Assembly: GCA_947503285.1 (NCBI GenBank)
Contig: CANNDD010000003.1
Span: 310,001 to 374,000 of the forward strand
Length of the DNA stretch: 64,000 bases
From: an uncultured Croceitalea sp.
GTDB taxonomy: Bacteria; Bacteroidota; Bacteroidia; Flavobacteriales; Flavobacteriaceae
Direction: 5' to 3'
This document shows, piece by piece, positions 8,511-17,486 of this stretch (position 1 is its first letter; the number at the start of each line of letters is the position of its first letter). The notes under the pieces are model-generated. The model was not told where the DNA came from and made no database searches. It was given only the letters and a program-made list of their open reading frames with translations. The position numbers and the translations under genes were made by a program.

Positions 8511-8669
8511 ATTTGGATTAAAGATAGTGTCATTTCTTAAGTTAAGAGCGATTTTATATGAAAAGCGTTAAGATAACATTCTTTTACGGCAAGAAAGCGG
8601 CCATTAAAACATGACATTTGTAATGTACTGATTAAGAGATAATCAGACGTGAACCTAAAAATATATATT

Positions 8670-8831
8670 ATGTTACGTTGGACAGTTACTTTCGTTATAT
8701 TAGCGTTGATAGCCGCAGTATTCGGATTTGGTGGAATAGCAGCAGGTGCTGCCGGAATCGCTAAAATCTTATTTTTCATATTTATCGTATTGTTCGTAAT
8801 CTCATTGATTACCGGAAGAAGAAAAGTATAA
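8670..8831 (+). CDS. DUF1328 family small membrane protein (YtjA-like)
   Basis: Starting at the ATG at 8670 the product is 53 aa and reads [20 protein letters not shown], the typical start of DUF1328 proteins. It is followed by [18 protein letters not shown] and a second hydrophobic helix ending in a short basic tail. The longer frame from a GTG at 8649 would add seven unrelated residues, so it is rejected. Two membrane spans joined by a Gly/Ala turn suggest an inner-membrane hairpin. Function is not established, though members often sit in stress loci. It is followed after 23 bases by an acidic lipoprotein gene and a terminator, forming a two-gene unit. Confidence 0.88.
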   Translation: MLRWTVTFVILALIAAVFGFGGIAAGAAGIAKILFFIFIVLFVISLITGRRKV

Positions 8832-8854
8832 CACAGAAAACCAAAAAACACAAA

Positions 8855-9052
8855 ATGAAAAAGTCAATAGTATTATTTACCATTATGATGTTCTCCCTCT
8901 TGACCTTGGTCAATTGTCGGGAGACCAAAGAAGAAAAAGCAGAGGATGCCATCGAGGAAGTTGAGGATGGCTTAGAAGAGGCAGGTGATGAAGTAGAAGA
9001 TGCCGCAGATGATGTGAAGGATGAGGTTGAAGACGCGACAGACGATAACTAA
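8855..9052 (+). CDS. Small, extremely acidic lipoprotein
   Basis: The 65-aa precursor has a lipoprotein signal with the lipobox LTLVNC (Cys at about residue 21). The rest is almost entirely Glu/Asp/Ala/Val in a heptad-like pattern (EDAIEEVEDGLEEAGDEVED), predicted as a charged amphipathic helix or coiled coil. It is probably an envelope-anchored helical spacer or cation-binding peptide; no specific function can be given. It is co-transcribed with the DUF1328 gene and directly followed by a strong terminator. Confidence 0.78.
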   Translation: MKKSIVLFTIMMFSLLTLVNCRETKEEKAEDAIEEVEDGLEEAGDEVEDAADDVKDEVEDATDDN

Positions 9053-9071
9053 ACCTCAAAAAACCATAAAA

Positions 9072-9103
9072 AACTCTGGCTAACTAAAGCCAGAGTTTTT
9101 TTT
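9072..9103 (+). terminator. Strong Rho-independent terminator
   Basis: A 9-bp perfect stem (AACTCTGGC / GCCAGAGTT) with an 8-base loop runs into eight T. It closes the DUF1328 - acidic lipoprotein unit. Confidence 0.88.
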
Positions 9104-9204
9104 ATGAAATCGTGCCACTTTTCGGATTGAAGCGGACCTGCTTCACCGGCAGACAGCGATTAGCTATCAGTTACATATTCAAAGCCTTTTTTGAGTTGCG
9201 CGCG

Positions 9205-9221
9205 CCTGCCGGAAGGGCAGG
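9205..9221. repeat. Short intergenic GC-rich inverted repeat
   Basis: CCTGCC-GGAAG-GGCAGG stands out as GC-rich inside an A/T-rich spacer, next to GACCTGCTTC at 9138-9147. Similar CCTGCC-type palindromes are common between genes in Flavobacteriia; another degenerate one (ACCTGCCTGAACAGGT) lies near 35041. It is probably a remnant of a dispersed intergenic repeat family; no T-run follows, so it is not a terminator. Confidence 0.35.
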
Positions 9222-9298
9222 TAGCAGCACTACGAAATGGAAAAAAGACGAGAGGTGCGTGAAAAAGGGCAATTTTTTAGCCAATTGAAAAAGTTTAA

Positions 9299-9436
9299 AT
9301 GAGTTTTATCATAAAAGAAGAAAGAAACATAAAAGTGAAACTTAAAAAAGGGGTTCGGTTCGGTCAATTCTTATTCTTCCTTTTGTTAACGATGTTCATT
9401 ATCGTTCTCATAGGTCTTTATCGCTCTTACTTTTAG
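9299..9436 (+). CDS. Putative 45-aa single-span membrane protein
   Basis: A short frame from ATG encodes a basic, hydrophilic N-terminus (about 20 residues, Lys-rich, KVKLKKGVRFG) followed by one strong membrane helix (FLFFLLLTMFIIVLIGL) and a short tail YRSYF. The stop at 9434-9436 directly abuts the stop of the convergent DUF748 gene at 9437. The positive-inside layout is sensible, but length and lack of a known homologue leave it uncertain. Confidence 0.4.
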   Translation: MSFIIKEERNIKVKLKKGVRFGQFLFFLLLTMFIIVLIGLYRSYF

Positions 9437-10522
9437 CTATTGATTTTCTTTACTATCAATGGCATCCTCAAAATCAATATTTTCATCCACTTTACTATCA
9501 AAGGCCTTTACCCATCCATTTTTAATGGTATTGAAAATCGTAGGCCAAACCTTTCCTTGAACATTGTTCAAATTTCCTTCTAAGGGTACGTTCGTCGCCA
9601 ATGTATTATTACCCTTATTTTTAAGGATAAATTTGAAAAAGCCCACAAAACCTTCCCACAATACACTTAAAAAACCATCACCTTCACCTATTAATTTGGC
9701 ATCTTTTAAAAGCGGTTTCACATAGCCGGTAAGATACCCATCGGCAATGGCGACCTCACTATAGAGATTAAAGTTTCCACTATCGAAATCTACCTTCGCA
9801 TAATGTTTGGTAAAATCATTCAAGGCGACTGCCGACGCGTCTTCTAGGGAAAAACTAATATCCATATCGGGAATCTTCTTTACAAGGTCCATTTTTCCGT
9901 TCAATTTGACTCTGCCTTGTCCTATAGATGTTGCCGTAGCGTCGATATCTGATGGTAGTTTGAGTTCTTTCTGTACTACATTGCGAAGGTTGGTCGCATT
10001 CAGGTGTAAATCATTAAAATGTAAATCTATATTGGGATCTGCATTCAGTTGTACAAAAGCTGCTTTACCATCTGTGATTACGAGTTTATTGATAGCAATG
10101 GGAACGATATCGGTCAAGGCCTTGGTCCAATCGTCGAATTCTGGATCGGTGCCGGCTTTTTGTTGGTCTTCAAAAACATAAATGAACTCTGGCGAGGTCA
10201 AGAATAGTTCACTCACTATCTTTCCTTTAAAAAGGGATTTCCATTCGATGGATATATCCGCTTTCGGAATGGATAAAAACGGTACTTCACTCAGGGCCTC
10301 TACCCTATTCAATGTCAACGATTCTATAACATAAGCCCCTCGAATGAGGGCAATATCAATATCTTTAATACTCCCATGATATCCGGGTATATCGGCCAAT
10401 ACCCCATTAATATAGTTTTTCGCCAATAAGGGCAAAAACAATCTAAACACTATCAATAGTGCTATCAGTGTAAAGGGTATGATATATCTTTTCCGTCTAT
10501 AAATTTTCTTTTTCAACCTCAT
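9437..10522 (-). CDS. DUF748 / AsmA-like membrane-anchored protein
   Basis: The 361-aa protein has a very basic start (MRLKKKIYRRKR), one N-terminal membrane helix (YIIPFTLIALLIVFRLFLPL) and then a beta-rich periplasmic part. The segments IPKADISIEWKSLFKGKIV, SPEFIYVF and NKLVITDGKAAFVQL are typical of DUF748/AsmA-like domains that recur in envelope proteins related to bridge-like lipid transport proteins. It most likely spans the periplasm side and affects outer-membrane lipid homeostasis, by analogy with AsmA. It lies 4 bases after the 522-aa gene, which is related in layout, so the two are co-translated. Confidence 0.75.
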   Translation of the reverse strand: MRLKKKIYRRKRYIIPFTLIALLIVFRLFLPLLAKNYINGVLADIPGYHGSIKDIDIALIRGAYVIESLTLNRVEALSEVPFLSIPKADISIEWKSLFKGKIVSELFLTSPEFIYVFEDQQKAGTDPEFDDWTKALTDIVPIAINKLVITDGKAAFVQLNADPNIDLHFNDLHLNATNLRNVVQKELKLPSDIDATATSIGQGRVKLNGKMDLVKKIPDMDISFSLEDASAVALNDFTKHYAKVDFDSGNFNLYSEVAIADGYLTGYVKPLLKDAKLIGEGDGFLSVLWEGFVGFFKFILKNKGNNTLATNVPLEGNLNNVQGKVWPTIFNTIKNGWVKAFDSKVDENIDFEDAIDSKENQ

Positions 10523-10526
10523 AGCA

Positions 10527-12095
10527 TTATTCTTTTTTTCCGTTACCGGTTACCGTATCGAGCATTCCATCCATCAAGCAAGACCAGAGATAATTTATGA
10601 AGGATTTTGTGCCGTCAGGTTCAACCTCAATAGTACCATAGCGGTACCCGTCAGTGTTTTTAGAGCCATCATTGAGAATAAGGTTGCCTAAAAAGGAAAG
10701 CACCTTATTGATCTTCAAAAAATCTTTTTTTAATATTTGAATCTTAAAATTTTTGTATTTCATCTTTACGTCACCACGCGCACGGGTAGAATTTCCATCA
10801 ACGGTAAAATACATTCCGTCTACATAACCTTGTGCCATGGTGCCCGTGCTTGTCCTTAAAAACGGATTGACCGATGCCGCATTCAAGTTAGTCACACTTC
10901 CTTCCAACAAAAATGTTTCGCGAACATTCAAGGGGTGAAGTTGAAAAGTGATATCAAGGGCGGCTTCTCCCATTATTTGTGTTGAAAGTTCCACATCGGT
11001 TTGGCTATCCTTAAAATTATGCAGGTTATTGAATTTGCCCGATATATTTTGAAACACTAGGTTTTCAGGTTTTATGCCCATTTTGACCTTTTCCGCATAA
11101 TTCAGGCTTCCGTTTCTTACTACTACCGAGGTGACATCAAGCCTGAAGGGCAGGTCGCGTAATGATGCGCCATAATACCGTTTTCTTCGGGTATCGTCAG
11201 GCAATAGCTTGTCCCTGTAAATGGCCAAATCAAAATCGGAAAGTAATACGCGACGCGACGATAGGGATGTCAATCCGTCGGCAATTTGAAAGTCGATATG
11301 TTCCATTTCAAGAACATCCAGTTTGAAATCAGTATGGTCTCTTTCGGTTTTGAGAACCTTTGACAATTGCTCCTTATCAAATTCCGTGGCCAAACTCAGG
11401 GCCAGGGCCGATATGCCGTTGTTCTTAAATGACAAGCGGCGTATTCGCAACACATCGAATTCATTGACTTTAGCACGAAGATGTGTGAATTCTGCCCTAT
11501 TGATCAAACTACTATGAAAATGAAAGGGTGTAGTTCGGTCTGTGGTAATCGCGTTTAACCGAACTTGGGAAATCGCACTGCCAAAAAGGGTATCTTTTTT
11601 TTGCTTGTCGAAAAGAGTTATTGCCCCTCCTTCTAACTCAATATGACCTATCTCAATGGTAGTTTTCTGCAGTTTGTTCCGTACTCTAACCGTATCCGTT
11701 TTTGTGATCTTTATATTTGGTTTCACACACTTTATGGAACCGACAGCAATGGAATTTTGGTATACAATACGGTACCAATCAACATCATGGAGTATCGCTT
11801 TTTCCATTTCAATGGTCACCTCGCTTGAACCGGAATTGGAAACCAAATCGATTTCCCTTAAAATCCAGTCACTTCCAAAGAATGAGATGTCGACATCACC
11901 GATTTTTCCCTCAATATGGTTTAGTTCAGCGATTTCGGTGTTGAGATATCTTTTTATTCGATGGGGCACGTAAAATTGAAAGAAAAGAAAAACGGTCACG
12001 AGCAGGCTTGCCCCGATACCCATAAATATATATTTCTTCTGCAAACTATTCCCTGTTGGTATTTGAGCTATCTGCGGCATCGGCCAAGTATTCAA
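10527..12095 (-). CDS. AsmA/DUF748-like envelope protein
   Basis: The frame is open from 12095 (522 aa), but this overlaps the upstream gene by 50 bases. A TTG at 12044 or the ATG at 12023 (MGIGASLLVTVFLFF) would give a cleaner start just after that gene's stop. One N-terminal membrane anchor is followed by repeated beta segments of the AsmA type, such as LNHIEGKIGDVDISFFG, IGHIELEGGAITLFDKQ and VVVRNGSLNYAEKVK, where an N-G/GG-x-[LI] turn recurs. It probably works with the following DUF748 gene in envelope lipid traffic; this is inference from the family. Confidence 0.7.
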   Translation of the reverse strand: MNTWPMPQIAQIPTGNSLQKKYIFMGIGASLLVTVFLFFQFYVPHRIKRYLNTEIAELNHIEGKIGDVDISFFGSDWILREIDLVSNSGSSEVTIEMEKAILHDVDWYRIVYQNSIAVGSIKCVKPNIKITKTDTVRVRNKLQKTTIEIGHIELEGGAITLFDKQKKDTLFGSAISQVRLNAITTDRTTPFHFHSSLINRAEFTHLRAKVNEFDVLRIRRLSFKNNGISALALSLATEFDKEQLSKVLKTERDHTDFKLDVLEMEHIDFQIADGLTSLSSRRVLLSDFDLAIYRDKLLPDDTRRKRYYGASLRDLPFRLDVTSVVVRNGSLNYAEKVKMGIKPENLVFQNISGKFNNLHNFKDSQTDVELSTQIMGEAALDITFQLHPLNVRETFLLEGSVTNLNAASVNPFLRTSTGTMAQGYVDGMYFTVDGNSTRARGDVKMKYKNFKIQILKKDFLKINKVLSFLGNLILNDGSKNTDGYRYGTIEVEPDGTKSFINYLWSCLMDGMLDTVTGNGKKE

Positions 12096-12453
12096 TCACC
12101 GACTTAGGACTTTCGAACAGTTGGTATTCGTCACCCTTAGAAAGAATAACGCCCCTAATTATTTCTGGGTTATGCTTCAAGATCTTAAGCCAATCGTTGG
12201 CCGAAAAATCCGCATCGGCTGGCTTGGCATCCAACTTATTCAATTCATTATCATCAATCAGCTGTTCAGGCTTTTTGCCCAAACCATCTAAAATGGTCTC
12301 CCATTGAAGTTCGCTCAAGCGCTCAACTGCCGTGTCGATGGCCAACATATCAGCGTTGGAAGATGTTAAATAGGTCAATGCTTCCCTATCGTTCAATGAT
12401 TTGGAGTTATAGTAAAATTTTATCAAATTTTTATCCGTCGCTATTACGCCCAT
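12046..12453 (-). CDS. ArsC/Spx-like thioredoxin-fold protein without active-site cysteine
   Basis: The 135-aa protein has the layout of flavobacterial arsenate-reductase-family proteins: an initial strand with KFYYNSKSLNDREALTYL, then MLAIDTAVERLSELQWETIL, GLGKKPEQLI, a DWLKILKHNPEIIRGVIL helix-strand and ESPKSVIEYL at the end. No Cys occurs in the usual CxxC/CxxS position, or anywhere in the protein, so reductase chemistry is not expected. It is the first gene of an operon with two AsmA-like genes, which suggests a structural or regulatory role. The assignment rests on pattern memory, not a search. Confidence 0.6.
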   Translation of the reverse strand: MGVIATDKNLIKFYYNSKSLNDREALTYLTSSNADMLAIDTAVERLSELQWETILDGLGKKPEQLIDDNELNKLDAKPADADFSANDWLKILKHNPEIIRGVILSKGDEYQLFESPKSVIEYLADAADSSNTNRE

Positions 12454-12594
12454 ACTATTTTTTCCATAAAATTAATCGTGAAGTGTTATTCACCTTGACT
12501 CATAAGCGATTAATGGTATCGGTAATGCTGTAACTCCATATTTTTAGCCGTTTCACTTGATTAAGTTGCCTATTTTTGAATTATAACTGTTATT

Positions 12595-14013
12595 TTGAAT
12601 ACCACTTTATACATTTTATATATCGTATTGACCTTTTGGGCCATAATAGTCATTGTCTATTATGGACGTAGACCTACGAAGTCGATAAGTTGGGTATTTG
12701 CCGTAATCACCTTGCCTTTCGCGGGTCCATTATTATATTACTTATTTGGGGTCAATCGAAGAAAGTTCAAGTTTTTTTCGTCAAAACAATTGGCCAAGCG
12801 AAAAAAGTTCAAAGAACTATTCTCAAAGGGAAATAGTGCGTACATCACGGCTTTTGACCACACCGGTAAAGAAGGTAAAATCGCAAAGCTCATTCAGAAC
12901 AATTCGGGTTTTAGTCCGTATTCAGAAAATGACATTGCACCCCTTCATGATGGCAAACAAACATTTGACACCCTGTTTCATGAGCTAGGGAAAGCTGAAA
13001 AATTCATTCACGTTCAATATTATTTATTTGAACAAGGGGAGATCTTGCAACGCATGCTACAGCTGTTTGAGCAGAAAATCAAGCAGGGTGTTAAGGTTAG
13101 GATCATTTATGATTCTTTCGGTAGCTATGCCATTAGAGGAGGAATAAAGAAAAAATTCCAAAAGATAGGTGCATCGATATATCCGATAATGCCCATACGA
13201 TTCGGCAACCTTCTCTTTTCATTGAATTTCAGAAACCATCGAAAAATAGTGGTCATCGACGGTAAGGTAGCCTTTACCGGAGGTTTGAATATCACCGATA
13301 AATATGTGAAGGACACCGGGGCATTGGGCCAATGGAAAGATGTTCACCTGAAGCTTCAGGGACCCATAGTTCAGAGCCTGCACCGTGTATTCTTAAAAGA
13401 CTATTCATTTGCAAGTCAGGATGAATTGGACATTTCTGAATTTGAAATCGAATCAACACCTAAAGGTTCAGTCAGTGCCCAAGTGGTGTCTGGGGGGCCA
13501 GATTCTGAGCAGCCCATCATCATGCAACAATATATTGCCATGATGAACAATGCGCAAAAAAGCGTTTGTATCACGAATCCGTACTTTTTACCAGGTGAGG
13601 CATTTTTGCAATCCCTCAAAATAGTAGCGTTACAGGGTATAGCAGTCACCCTTCTTCTACCCGAGGAGTCCGACTCCAAAGCAGCCATGTATGCCATGTT
13701 CTCTCAATTTGAAGAACTGTTGGATGTTGGCGTACATATCTTCTTGAGACCTGATTTTTCGCATGGTAAGGTTTTACTTATCGATGAGGACATCGTCTCC
13801 ATCGGTTCCGGTAATTTCGATAACCGAAGTTTTGAACATAATTATGAGACCAACGTCATAATTTATGATAAGTCGATTGCCAAAGGTATTGGCGACGAAT
13901 TTTACCGTATTTGCAGAAACTCCCGCAAATTGGATTTAACGCATTTTAAAAAAAGACCGCGATGGAAAAAATTTATGGAAAGGGTCTTTAAATTCTTCAA
14001 GCCCCTGTTATAA
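12595..14013 (+). CDS. cls: Cardiolipin synthase (phospholipase D superfamily)
   Basis: The 472-aa protein has two N-terminal membrane helices (residues about 4-22 and 33-52, ending in LLYYLFGVNRR, typical for bacterial Cls) and two HKD motifs: NHRKIVVIDGKVAFTGGLN near residue 213 and SHGKVLLIDEDIVSIGSGN near 388. It condenses two phosphatidylglycerol molecules to cardiolipin and glycerol at the inner membrane. The start is TTG, with no better ATG upstream. It is monocistronic and divergent from the ArsC-like/AsmA operon, which also points to envelope lipids. Confidence 0.93.
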   Translation: MNTTLYILYIVLTFWAIIVIVYYGRRPTKSISWVFAVITLPFAGPLLYYLFGVNRRKFKFFSSKQLAKRKKFKELFSKGNSAYITAFDHTGKEGKIAKLIQNNSGFSPYSENDIAPLHDGKQTFDTLFHELGKAEKFIHVQYYLFEQGEILQRMLQLFEQKIKQGVKVRIIYDSFGSYAIRGGIKKKFQKIGASIYPIMPIRFGNLLFSLNFRNHRKIVVIDGKVAFTGGLNITDKYVKDTGALGQWKDVHLKLQGPIVQSLHRVFLKDYSFASQDELDISEFEIESTPKGSVSAQVVSGGPDSEQPIIMQQYIAMMNNAQKSVCITNPYFLPGEAFLQSLKIVALQGIAVTLLLPEESDSKAAMYAMFSQFEELLDVGVHIFLRPDFSHGKVLLIDEDIVSIGSGNFDNRSFEHNYETNVIIYDKSIAKGIGDEFYRICRNSRKLDLTHFKKRPRWKKFMERVFKFFKPLL

Positions 14014-14105
14014 TCCACATCAAAATAGTGTTTGTGGTAAATACTGAATGGAATGGGCTAAGGCAGTATTTCGGGATAGTTAGCTTTGCCTAAAATTTAA
14101 ATATC

Positions 14106-14570
14106 ATGAAAAATACGGTTTTTTATTTCTTGTTGTTTATTACCGCATCGTTAAGTGCGCAAAGTATTTCAAAAAATGCCTTGGGTATTAGAATCGGTGA
14201 TAATGATGGTTTCGGTGGTGAAATATCTTATCAGCGGTATTTGAAGGAAAACAATAGATTGGAGTTTGATCTGGGATTTAGGGATTCAGACAATGTTGAG
14301 GCTTTCAAATTAGTCGGTCTTTATCAATGGGTAATGCCCATAGACGGCGGATTCCATTGGTATGTAGGTGCCGGTGGAGGTTTGGGCTCGTTCGATGCCG
14401 GTGAAAATGATGGGACATTCGCCCTAGTCGCAGGAGACATCGGTATCGAATATAATTTCGACATTCCGTTACTTATATCCTTGGATATTCGTCCTGAACT
14501 TGGGTTTAACGATGATTTTTCAGATGACCTAGATTTAGACATAGCCCTTGGGTTGCGATATCAATTCTAA
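14106..14570 (+). CDS. Small outer-membrane beta-barrel-like protein
   Basis: The 154-aa precursor has a signal peptide with predicted cleavage after SLSAQ (about residue 19). The remaining ~135 residues show alternating polar/apolar strands with aromatic ends (GGEISYQRYL, LEFDLGFRDS, FHWYVGAGGGLGSF, GIEYNFDI, ISLDIRPELGFN) and a C-terminal Phe (LGLRYQF), the hallmark of an outer-membrane barrel end. Eight strands would fit the size (OmpX/OmpA-like). No function can be given. A terminator follows directly. Confidence 0.78.
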   Translation: MKNTVFYFLLFITASLSAQSISKNALGIRIGDNDGFGGEISYQRYLKENNRLEFDLGFRDSDNVEAFKLVGLYQWVMPIDGGFHWYVGAGGGLGSFDAGENDGTFALVAGDIGIEYNFDIPLLISLDIRPELGFNDDFSDDLDLDIALGLRYQF

Positions 14571-14580
14571 GACCAATACA

Positions 14581-14611
14581 AAAAGGGCAAAACGTATTTT
14601 GCCCTTTTTTT
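14581..14611 (+). terminator. Rho-independent terminator
   Basis: A 12-bp perfect stem (AAAAGGGCAAAA / TTTTGCCCTTTT) with a 4-base loop CGTA, followed by further T. It lies 10 bases after the outer-membrane protein stop and 18 bases before the next gene. Confidence 0.85.
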
Positions 14612-14628
14612 AATGTAAGTTAAGTAAT

Positions 14629-15252
14629 TTGAAAAAGAAGCTGTTTATGATTATTACCACGATTTTGCTTATTGGTTTGGCGTATTTCATTTTCAACAAA
14701 CCCAAGACCGTGGTGCCAAAAATCATAGAAAAGCAAGTGGAAACGGCTTTGGCTTTCTACCCCGAACTTCATTCAACCCCAATAGAATTCAAATTCAAAA
14801 AAGACATCAATAAATCGGTAATGTTGGCACAACCCACATTGAGTAGTATTTTTAGGAAAAAAGAAAAACGGGGCTATAAGATATTGATCAGCGAAAAATT
14901 CAAGATTACGGGAAAAGAATTTAAAACCACCGAAGTACCCGACGATATTATGATAGGTTGGCTTGGCCATGAACTGGGGCACGTGATGGACTACCAAGAA
15001 CGGAGCGGATTAAATCTGATTAATTTTGGCATCCGTTATGTACTGTTGAAAGAACACGTTAAAAATGCAGAACGGGCTGCAGATTCTTTCGCGGTGAGAA
15101 TGGGTATGGCAGAGTACATCATTAAAACAAAGCGCTTTATATTGGACCATGCCGATATCGATGAAGCCTATAAAAACAGGATCAGGGAATTTTATCTTTC
15201 CCCTGAGGAAATTATGGAAATGGTCAAAAAAAGGGATTCTATGAACGATTAA
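14629..15252 (+). CDS. Membrane-anchored putative zinc metalloprotease
   Basis: The 207-aa product has an N-terminal signal anchor (LFMIITTILLIGLAYFIF) and the zincin motif HELGH at residues 114-118 within GWLGHELGHVMDYQ. A later acidic segment, NAERAADSFAVRMGM, carries the Glu/Asp expected for the third zinc ligand of gluzincin-like enzymes (NAExxAD). The protein would face the periplasm. Substrate is unknown. The start is TTG (14629); an ATG at 14647 would cut into the anchor. Its stop overlaps the stop of the convergent GH3 gene by 4 bases. Confidence 0.72.
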   Translation: MKKKLFMIITTILLIGLAYFIFNKPKTVVPKIIEKQVETALAFYPELHSTPIEFKFKKDINKSVMLAQPTLSSIFRKKEKRGYKILISEKFKITGKEFKTTEVPDDIMIGWLGHELGHVMDYQERSGLNLINFGIRYVLLKEHVKNAERAADSFAVRMGMAEYIIKTKRFILDHADIDEAYKNRIREFYLSPEEIMEMVKKRDSMND

Positions 15253-16778
15253 TCCGTGTTTTGCCCCGCAACGAAGGCTTCCCATTCCTCGAATTTTTCC
15301 TCACCCATAACCCGCTCCATTTTAACCTGTCCTCCTTTTTTCTTCTTGGCCCCGTTCCATTCTGAAAATACATTAGGGTGTACAAAGTGCACCTTTACAC
15401 CTTCCAAAGCCTTGCTACGGGCAACTTTATAATTCTTATTGGCATCCTTCAAATGGGCATCCAACGCTTCTGCCGCCTTTTCAGGATTGGCATCACCCTC
15501 AGCACCTAAATACCAGGTATGGTAAAAACCATCGTCGTACCGCTTGGCACATAAGGTGTATTCCGGTATTTTGAGTCCCAATGATTCCTCTAAGTTCTTT
15601 ACTGCATCATTCATCTTGTTTACCGATAGTTGTGAACCTACCGTGTTCAAAAAGAATTTGGTACGCCCGGTTATTTTTATCTCGGCCTTTGACACATCGG
15701 TGAACTCAATGGTATCACCGATCAAATAACGCCATGCGCCTGAGACGGTAGAAATTATAAGCACGTAATCCACGTCGGTCTCCACCTCGCCCAAGGTCAG
15801 TGAAGGCGCATCTTGACTTAACGATCCGTCCGGTTTGATATATTCTGGCTCAAAAGGCACAAATTCAAAATAAATACCATTATCGGTCACTAATTTCATT
15901 GCGGTGGTCCCTGGCCTACTCTGAAAGGCAATAAAGCCTTCAGAAGCGAGATAGGTATCTATGATTTGCACCGGTTTGCCCAAAAGTGCCTTAAAGCTTT
16001 TCTCGTAGGGATCGAAGGCAACCCCGCCAGAAGTATAAACACGTAGGTTTGGCCATATTTCGTGAATATGATCGACACCATGGTAATCAATAACTTCTTT
16101 AAGCATCAGTTCCATCCAAGACGGAATACCGCTTAAAGCACCGATATCCCAGTTTTTGGCATTTTTGGCAATATGTCGTACACGTTCATCCCAATCATCG
16201 ATCTTGGCGATTTCCTCACCAGGTTTATAATAGCCTTTGAACCAGAATGGAATATTACTGGCACTGATACCACTGATTTCGCCTTCTTGATGACCGTCCC
16301 TAACATCTAGATCTGTTGAACTACCCAACATCATAATCTCCTTCTCAAAAAAATCGGGTGGAAGGTCAAAATTACTCAAAGCCATAACCTGTTGTATGCC
16401 TGCGTTTCGTATGGAGGAAATCATGGCATCGGTCACTGGAATCCGTTTGCTTTTTTTGCCCGTAGTCCCCGAACTCAATGCAAAATAATCTGGATTTCCT
16501 GGCCAGGTAATATCGCGCTCCCCATCGACTACCTTGTGCCACCATTCATTGGCAATGGTATTGTAATCGTAGTAAGGCACGGCATCAGAAAATGCCTGCT
16601 GAACATTTTCTTCTTTCAATATCGTTTCGAATCCAAATTTTTTACCTAATGCAGTGGATGATGCATGGGCGAGCAAATCTTTTAAAACTTCTTTCTGCTC
16701 TTCTACCGGGTTGCTATCGGTGGATAATTTGTCCGTGATATCGATGAACCCTTTAATAATATTACCGATCATTGCCAT
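15249..16778 (-). CDS. GH3-family acyl-adenylate-forming enzyme
   Basis: The 509-aa protein matches the GH3 (auxin-responsive promoter) family found across Bacteroidota. It has the ATP-binding motif SSGTTGKKSKRIPV near residue 104, the central YTSGGVAFDPYEKSF and TYLASEGFIAFQ, and the hinge region with YLIGDTIEFTD and EIKITGRTKFFLN. Family members activate carboxylic acids with ATP and conjugate them to amines or amino acids. The bacterial substrate is unknown. It is the downstream partner of nothing obvious: a terminator separates it from the DJ-1 gene upstream. Confidence 0.9.
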   Translation of the reverse strand: MAMIGNIIKGFIDITDKLSTDSNPVEEQKEVLKDLLAHASSTALGKKFGFETILKEENVQQAFSDAVPYYDYNTIANEWWHKVVDGERDITWPGNPDYFALSSGTTGKKSKRIPVTDAMISSIRNAGIQQVMALSNFDLPPDFFEKEIMMLGSSTDLDVRDGHQEGEISGISASNIPFWFKGYYKPGEEIAKIDDWDERVRHIAKNAKNWDIGALSGIPSWMELMLKEVIDYHGVDHIHEIWPNLRVYTSGGVAFDPYEKSFKALLGKPVQIIDTYLASEGFIAFQSRPGTTAMKLVTDNGIYFEFVPFEPEYIKPDGSLSQDAPSLTLGEVETDVDYVLIISTVSGAWRYLIGDTIEFTDVSKAEIKITGRTKFFLNTVGSQLSVNKMNDAVKNLEESLGLKIPEYTLCAKRYDDGFYHTWYLGAEGDANPEKAAEALDAHLKDANKNYKVARSKALEGVKVHFVHPNVFSEWNGAKKKKGGQVKMERVMGEEKFEEWEAFVAGQNTD

Positions 16779-16792
16779 AGTTATACTTATTT

Positions 16793-16824
16793 AAAAAGAT
16801 GGGTGTTGCACACACCCATCTTTT
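16793..16824 (-). terminator. Rho-independent terminator after DJ-1/PfpI gene
   Basis: A 12-bp stem AAAAGATGGGTG / CACCCATCTTTT with a short loop lies between the DJ-1-like stop (16838) and the GH3 start (16778). On the minus strand it is followed by TTTTTAA, so transcription of the upstream gene should end here. Confidence 0.8.
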
Positions 16825-16837
16825 GTTCGCGATCCAT

Positions 16838-17407
16838 TTATGCATTTACGACTTGTGCGTCATGTTTTCCTTCACAGAGTTCTTCGATGACCTTATCGAT
16901 AAACTGCGGTAAATCTTCGGGTTTTCTGCTTGTCGTCAGACCGTTATCCACCACAACGGGCTTATCGAACCAATTGGCGCCTGCGTTGATGACGTCATCT
17001 TTAATGCTGTGGTACGACGTCACATCCCTGTTCGCTATGACCCCGGCACTGATCAGCAACCAAGGAGCGTGGCAAATTGCCGCTACGGGTTTACTTTGCT
17101 TGAAAAAATCCCTTATAAAGTCCAAGGCAGGTTCATGGCTTCGTAATAAATCAGGGTTGGCAACACCACCTGGTAGTATCAATGTATGGTAATCATCGGC
17201 TTTCACGTCTTCCAATGTTCGATCTACGGTAATTGATTTTCCCCAATTGTCACCATCCCAACTTTTTATTTCCCCTTCTTTACTAGAAATAATATGCACT
17301 GTGGCCCCTTCGGCTTTTAGTGCTTTTAAAGGTTCAAATAATTCTGATTTCTCAAATCCGTCGGTAGCCAGAATAGCTACATTTTTGTCTTGTAGTTTCA
17401 TAGTCAT
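16838..17407 (-). CDS. DJ-1/PfpI superfamily (type 1 glutamine amidotransferase-like) protein
   Basis: At 189 aa this is the PfpI/YhbO type. The nucleophile elbow is in PVAAICHAPWLLISAG, with Cys near residue 110 followed by His, and the Glu/Asp that activates it is in TDGFEKSELFEPL. Other family marks are LILPGGVANPDLLR and the final NGLTTSRKPEDLPQF. YhbO/PfpI relatives act as deglycase/hydratase or general stress proteins; the exact reaction is disputed in the literature. Start could be the first ATG (17407) or the ATG two codons later (17401). Confidence 0.9.
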   Translation of the reverse strand: MTMKLQDKNVAILATDGFEKSELFEPLKALKAEGATVHIISSKEGEIKSWDGDNWGKSITVDRTLEDVKADDYHTLILPGGVANPDLLRSHEPALDFIRDFFKQSKPVAAICHAPWLLISAGVIANRDVTSYHSIKDDVINAGANWFDKPVVVDNGLTTSRKPEDLPQFIDKVIEELCEGKHDAQVVNA

Positions 17408-17486
17408 ATTTTTAATTCAGCTGTAAAATTAACTGGGGAGGACAAACCCCCTTTACTCGAATCAACTGATCTTTGACTTAAATGAC

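Noticed and set aside
11643-11973. Overlapping plus-strand frames inside the 522-aa AsmA-like gene
   Set aside because: Three frames open by chance opposite a beta-rich coding region; no consistent protein features.
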